Source: Actinomadura rubrisoli (lineage in GTDB: Bacteria > Actinomycetota > Actinomycetes > Streptosporangiales > Streptosporangiaceae). Taken from it: 35,247 nucleotides of DNA. The notes under the pieces were generated by a model. The model saw only the letters and a program-made list of their open reading frames with translations. It was not told the origin of the DNA and made no database searches. Positions 31,526 through 35,247 of the stretch are shown here, in pieces. The position numbers and the translations under genes are program-made. Within the stretch, counting starts at the first letter, position 1. Each line of letters begins with the position of its first letter. The stretch lies in assembly GCF_004349215.1 (NCBI RefSeq), contig NZ_SMKU01000061.1, positions 1-35,247 on the forward strand. Direction: 5' to 3'.

Positions 31526-33109
31526 ATGGCTGTCTACGGGATCGACCTGGGAACCACGTACTCCTGCATTGCCTCGATCGACGACGTGGGACGGCCCGCG
31601 GTCCTGCGCAATCTGGAGGGGACCGACACCACGCCGTCGGTGGTGTACTTCGAGAGCGGCGAGAACGTCGTCGTCGGCGCCACGGCCAAGGACACCGCCG
31701 TCCTGGACCCCGACAACGTGGTCAGCCTCATCAAGCGGGACATGGGCCGGGACGTCACGCGCCCCATCCAGGGGATCGACTTCGCCCCCGAGGAGCTGTC
31801 GGCCTTCATCCTGCTGAAGCTGGCGACCGACGCGCGCACCACGACCGGCGAGGAGACCCGGGACGTGGTCATCACCGTCCCGGCCTACTTCGGGGCGGCC
31901 GAGCGCGACGCGACCCGCAAGGCGGGCCGGATCGCGGGCCTGAACGTCATCGACATCGTGTCGGAGCCGATCGCCGCGGCGATCACCTACGGCGTGCTGA
32001 ACCCGGAGGCCGACCGGACGATCCTGGTGTACGACCTGGGCGGTGGGACGTTCGACACCACGGTCATCGCGCTGCGCGGCGGGCACATCGAGGTGGTGTG
32101 CACCGACGGCGACCACGAGCTGGGCGGCGCCGACTGGGACGCGCGGCTCGTCGAGCACCTCGCCGAGCGGTTCCGCGCCGAGCACCCGGACGCGGGCGAC
32201 CCGCTCGACGACAAGCAGACCGAGCAGCAGCTCCGCCGCGACGCCGAGGACGCCAAGAAGGCCCTCACGGCCCGCACGTCCCACACCGTCCGCGTCATGC
32301 ACGGCGGGCGGGTCGCGGCGATCGAGGTGACGCGGGAGAAGCTGGAGGAGCTGACCAAGGACCTCCTCGACCGCACGGTCGAGATCACCGGCCGGACCCT
32401 CGCGACCGCCGCCGACAAGGGCGTGGACGACTACGACGACCTGGTGCTCGTCGGCGGGTCCACCAAGATGCCGGTGGTGGCGGCGCGGCTGGAGACCGAG
32501 CTGGGCCTGGCGCCCCGCCTCCAGGACCCCGACCTGGCCGTCGCCAAGGGCGCCGCGCTGTACGCGTTCGAGGAGACCTACCGGCGGCTCGTCCGGGAGG
32601 GGTCGGCCGAGCGCGCCGAGGAGATGGCCAACCGCGCGGGCCTGTCGGCCGAGCAGCAGAAGCAGATCGCCGGGCGGCAGATCAAGACGGTCGCCTCGCA
32701 CGCGTTCGGGATCGTGGTCGTCGACCGCGACAGCGGCGCCGAGCACGTCGCGCACCTCGTCCACGCCAACGACGACCTGCCCGCGGCCAAGACCGAGGAC
32801 TTCTTCACCGTCTACGACGACCAGACCTCCGCCGACATCCGGGTGATGGAGCAGGCGGGCAGCGTCGAGTCCGCCGAGCTGATCGACAACACCGAGATCG
32901 CGACCGGCGAGATCCGCGTCCCGCCGGGCAAGAAGGCGGGCTGGCCGATCGGGGTGACGTTCGCGCTCGACGCGTCCGGGCTGCTCAACGTCACCGCCGT
33001 GGAGAAGGAGACCGGCGAGCGGCTGGAGCTGAAGGTGGACGTCGGCGGTATGTCCGAGGAGGAGGTCGAGCGCTCCCGCAAGGCCCTCTCCCGGGTCCAG
33101 GTGAGCTAG
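31526..33109 (+). CDS. Hsp70-family protein without C-terminal lid
   Basis: 527 residues from the ATG at 31526 (GAGAGG just upstream); an ATG at 31511 overlaps the GrpE-like gene. The ATPase domain is complete: GIDLGTTYSCIA, VPAYFGAAERDATRKAGRIAGL, VYDLGGGTFDTTV, VLVGGSTKMPVV, ending near residue 348. Residues about 350-390 are an extra helical insert (EETYRRLVREGSAERAEEMAN). The conserved VLLLD linker is not found; the boundary reads GRQIKTVASHAFGIVVVD. A substrate-binding beta subdomain follows (about 390-515), then the protein stops at SEEEVERSRKALSRVQVS. DnaK has about 610 residues with a helical lid, missing here. ATP-dependent but probably with different client or partner behaviour. Confidence 0.9.
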   Translation: MAVYGIDLGTTYSCIASIDDVGRPAVLRNLEGTDTTPSVVYFESGENVVVGATAKDTAVLDPDNVVSLIKRDMGRDVTRPIQGIDFAPEELSAFILLKLATDARTTTGEETRDVVITVPAYFGAAERDATRKAGRIAGLNVIDIVSEPIAAAITYGVLNPEADRTILVYDLGGGTFDTTVIALRGGHIEVVCTDGDHELGGADWDARLVEHLAERFRAEHPDAGDPLDDKQTEQQLRRDAEDAKKALTARTSHTVRVMHGGRVAAIEVTREKLEELTKDLLDRTVEITGRTLATAADKGVDDYDDLVLVGGSTKMPVVAARLETELGLAPRLQDPDLAVAKGAALYAFEETYRRLVREGSAERAEEMANRAGLSAEQQKQIAGRQIKTVASHAFGIVVVDRDSGAEHVAHLVHANDDLPAAKTEDFFTVYDDQTSADIRVMEQAGSVESAELIDNTEIATGEIRVPPGKKAGWPIGVTFALDASGLLNVTAVEKETGERLELKVDVGGMSEEEVERSRKALSRVQVS

Positions 33110-33112
33110 GGC

Positions 33113-35247
33113 GTGCCTCAGGAGCCCGGGCGCCGGGTGTCGTTCGACGAGGAGTACCGGCGGGACGTGCTGGAGCCCGCGCGGGCCGCGGGCGACCAGC
33201 CGCCCGAGGACCTGCGGGCCCGGTACGCGCTGCCCGATCCGGCGTCCGATGCGCTGGCGGCCGAGGCCGTCGCGGCACGGGTCAAGCAGGTCCGGCAGTG
33301 CTGGCGGCGCGCGCGCGGGCAGCTCAAGTACCGCCGGCTGATCGACCGGCTGGAGGCCGAGCACCGGGAGCTGGCGCCGCTGTTCGCCGCCGCCGAGCGC
33401 GGCGACCTGCGCCCGCTCGCCGACCGGCTGCGCGGCGGAGCCGAGCGGACGCGGCGGCGGCACGCCGAGGCCCGCGCCCGGCTGGCCGACGCGGCCGGGA
33501 CGCTGCGGATGGTGACGCCCGCCGAGATCGAGGGCATCGCCCGGACCGGCGGGGTGCCCCGCGCCGAGCTGGAGGCCGCCGCCGCGGAGCGCGGCATCGA
33601 GATCCGCGAGCCCGACGCGCTGCCGCAGTCCGCCCCGTACCCCGCATACCGCAAGGTCCGCGAGTCGCTGGAGGTGCTGGGCAAGCGGCACCTGGCCGAC
33701 TTCCTGTTCGGCGCGCGCCTCGCGGGCCCGATGCGCCTGCTGGACGGCTTCGCCGCGCCGCCCGGGCTGCGCCTGGACCAGGACGCGGTCGCGGCGGCCG
33801 GGGCCGAGTGGGCGCGCCGCAGCCGCGACACCAGCACCACCCACGCCGACACGGTCCTGGCCGCGCTGCGGTCCGGTGCCGTCCTGTCCGACCTGGTGCT
33901 GTACGACGTGGCCGACCGGCTCCGCGAGCGGCTGCGCCAGCGCGCCTCCGAGCGCGCCCTGCTGCGGCACGCCGTGGACGACCTGCGCGTCGAGGAGGGC
34001 GACGCCCGGCGCCTGGTGTTCGCCGTCGTCCGGGAGACCGGGACGGGCGGCGGCCTGGCCGGGCGGCTGCGCGCGCTGCTGGACGCGGGCGAGGTGCAGG
34101 CCGCGGCCGAGCTGGCCGACGCGGCGCACGTCCCGGCCCCGCGCCCGGCCGGCGCCCCCGCCGCGGACGGGGAGCCGCCCGAGGAGGAGGTGCTGGCCGC
34201 CGAGGCCCGGCACCGCCTCGACAGCGCGCTGCGGCTGCGCGAGACGGCCGTCGCCGAGCCCGACCCCGACCGCGCCTGGCGGCTCCTCGCCGACGCGCTG
34301 CGCCTCGTCCGCGACCTGCCGGGGGCCCGCGAGCACCAGCGGCGCCTCCCGCCCCGCCCCGTCCCGTCGCTCCGGGCGGACGTCGACGACGGCGGCGACG
34401 CCCGGGACGGCGGACGCGGTCCCGACGACGGAGACATGCCCGGCGATGGACACGGCGGAGGCGGCGGACACGGCGCGGGCAACGCGGGCGGCGCGGGCGG
34501 CGCGCGCGACGGAGGCGGCGCGGGCAACGCGGGCAGCGGAGGCGGCGCGGACGGCGCAGTCGGCGCGGGCCGTACGGTGGTGCGGTTGTCGTGGGAGCCC
34601 TCGCCCTCCACCGCGGGCGATCTGGTGTACCACGTGGTGCGGCGGCAGGGGCGGGCGCCGCGCGGTGCGTCCGATGGGGACACGATCACGGGGGCGCGCG
34701 ACGACCGTCCGCCGGTGAACGTCCCGCTGTACTACGCGGTGGTCGCGGTGCGCGGCGAGGCGGCGGCCCCGCCCGCCGTGGCCGGGCCCGTACTCGTGCG
34801 GCCGGAGCCGCGCGAGGTGGAGCTGCAACCGGGGGACGGCCTGGTCACCGGCCGGTGGCGCTGCCCGGCGGAGGCGGCGCGGGTCGTGGTCGTCCGCGCC
34901 GGGAGGGCCGTTCCCGCCGGCCGTGACGGGTTCCAGGAGCGGGTCCCCAACGGACGCACGCACCACTACCGGGTCTGCGCCGTCTACCTGGACGAGTCCG
35001 GCCGGGAGGTCGTCACGGCCGGCGTCAGCGCGTCGGTGACGCCGAGCGCGCCGCCCGTGCCGGTGTACGAGCTGGCCGCCGAGCCCGACCCGGGCGAGCC
35101 GGGCCTGCTGCGCGTGCGGTTCGCGCCGCCCGCGCACGGGAGGGTCGAGCTGGTGCTGTCGGACGGGCCGCCGCCGTGGCCGCGCAGCGCGCTGGTCCCC
35201 GTCGAGGAGGTGCGGCGCGCGACGCGGCGGCTGGCGGCCTCGCCGGC
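33113..35247 (+). CDS. Large chaperone-operon protein: helical N-terminus, Gly-rich linker, Fn3-like repeats (3' end outside window)
   Basis: Open from a GTG at 33113, three bases after the Hsp70 stop, to the window edge (711 codons with no stop; I checked every codon by eye). AGGTGAG at 33099-33105 is the SD. Residues 1 to about 415 are helical and charged: VSFDEEYRRDVLEPARAAGD, then ARVKQVRQCWRRARGQLKYRRLIDRLEAEH. A Gly/Asp/Ala-rich linker spans about 430-485. After it come beta-rich modules with Fn3-like features (VRLSWEPSPSTAGDLVYHVV, LYYAVVAVRGE, HHYRVCAVYLDESGREVVTAGVSA). No HPD motif of a J-domain is present. Cotranscription with the GrpE- and Hsp70-like genes suggests a partner or adaptor. 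I do not recognise a named function. Confidence 0.8.
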   Translation, partial: MPQEPGRRVSFDEEYRRDVLEPARAAGDQPPEDLRARYALPDPASDALAAEAVAARVKQVRQCWRRARGQLKYRRLIDRLEAEHRELAPLFAAAERGDLRPLADRLRGGAERTRRRHAEARARLADAAGTLRMVTPAEIEGIARTGGVPRAELEAAAAERGIEIREPDALPQSAPYPAYRKVRESLEVLGKRHLADFLFGARLAGPMRLLDGFAAPPGLRLDQDAVAAAGAEWARRSRDTSTTHADTVLAALRSGAVLSDLVLYDVADRLRERLRQRASERALLRHAVDDLRVEEGDARRLVFAVVRETGTGGGLAGRLRALLDAGEVQAAAELADAAHVPAPRPAGAPAADGEPPEEEVLAAEARHRLDSALRLRETAVAEPDPDRAWRLLADALRLVRDLPGAREHQRRLPPRPVPSLRADVDDGGDARDGGRGPDDGDMPGDGHGGGGGHGAGNAGGAGGARDGGGAGNAGSGGGADGAVGAGRTVVRLSWEPSPSTAGDLVYHVVRRQGRAPRGASDGDTITGARDDRPPVNVPLYYAVVAVRGEAAAPPAVAGPVLVRPEPREVELQPGDGLVTGRWRCPAEAARVVVVRAGRAVPAGRDGFQERVPNGRTHHYRVCAVYLDESGREVVTAGVSASVTPSAPPVPVYELAAEPDPGEPGLLRVRFAPPAHGRVELVLSDGPPPWPRSALVPVEEVRRATRRLAASP
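34420..34572 (+). repeat. Low-complexity Gly/Ala/Asp linker repeats
   Basis: Short imperfect repeats of GGCGGA, GGCGCGGGC and GGCAACGCG encode a run of Gly, Asp, Ala and Asn between the helical half and the beta-rich half of the last gene. Such stretches are prone to length change, so the linker length may vary between strains. Confidence 0.6.

Noticed and set aside
32098..34926. A 942-codon plus-strand frame overlapping Hsp70 and the last gene in another register
   Set aside because: Arg/Pro-rich translation; the frame beginning at GTG 33113 has normal composition, an SD and coupling to the Hsp70 stop.
31442..35137. A 1231-codon minus-strand open frame opposite the Hsp70 and third chaperone-operon gene
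   Set aside because: No recognisable domain, and Val/Leu/Arg/Gln composition typical of antisense to GC-rich codons.
1..35247. Search by eye for CRISPR arrays, tRNA, rRNA, insertion sequences and integrase/att sites
   Set aside because: None seen: no regularly spaced long direct repeats, no transposase or integrase motifs, no cloverleaf-like segments noticed. A covariance-model scan would be the decisive check.

Overview
The window is very GC-rich chromosomal DNA (roughly 73-75% by eye) with strong third-position GC bias, GTG starts and actinomycete-type gene families. Together with a ram/amf-type lanthipeptide locus, a LAL-type LuxR regulator, a secreted alpha-lytic-type protease and an F420-type PPOX protein, this points to a filamentous actinomycete. 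Streptosporangiales (Actinomadura-like) is my guess for the lineage; nothing in the sequence proves the genus. I see no tRNA, rRNA, CRISPR array, insertion sequence or phage gene.

Layout. 1-4.5 kb: the 3' end of a TetR-type regulator, a MscS-type mechanosensitive channel (-), a CocE/X-Pro-peptidase-like hydrolase (+), and a PrxQ/BCP peroxiredoxin with an upstream gamma-glutamylcyclotransferase-like gene (both -). 4.6-9 kb: a GT-B glycosyltransferase behind a near-consensus promoter, then a 986-aa LAL regulator. 9.0-12.2 kb: a large NACHT-type STAND NTPase (-) whose -10 box sits exactly where a leaderless transcript would need it.

12.4-19.3 kb is the centrepiece: a class III lanthipeptide locus in ramC-ramS-ramA-ramB-ramR order. 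It has a LanKC synthetase, a 36-aa SapB/AmfS-like precursor too short for most gene callers, a 16-bp perfect hairpin, two ABC exporter half-transporters with complementary degenerate motifs, and a convergent orphan NarL/LuxR response regulator. The last transporter gene reads 150 bp antisense into the regulator gene. By analogy with SapB/AmfS, the product is probably a surfactant peptide used in aerial hypha formation.

19.6-24.1 kb carries amino-acid and secondary-metabolism genes: an ornithine cyclodeaminase-family protein, a secreted S1 serine protease, a type II thioesterase and an SbnB-like 2,3-diaminopropionate enzyme with no SbnA partner in view. 24.2-30.5 kb holds metabolic single genes: a small winged-helix-like protein, acyl-CoA dehydrogenase, ADP-ribosylglycohydrolase, alpha/beta hydrolase behind a promoter with overlapping inverted repeats, PPOX F420-type protein, a polytopic membrane protein, class II aldolase and an ACT-domain protein.

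30.7-35.2 kb is a chaperone-like operon: a GrpE-type protein, a short Hsp70 without the C-terminal helical lid and with a non-canonical interdomain linker, and a translationally coupled large protein (open to the window edge) with a helical N-terminal half, a Gly/Asp/Ala-rich linker and beta-rich, Fn3-like repeats. I find no J-domain protein beside it. This module and the lanthipeptide/NACHT region are the parts most worth following up.
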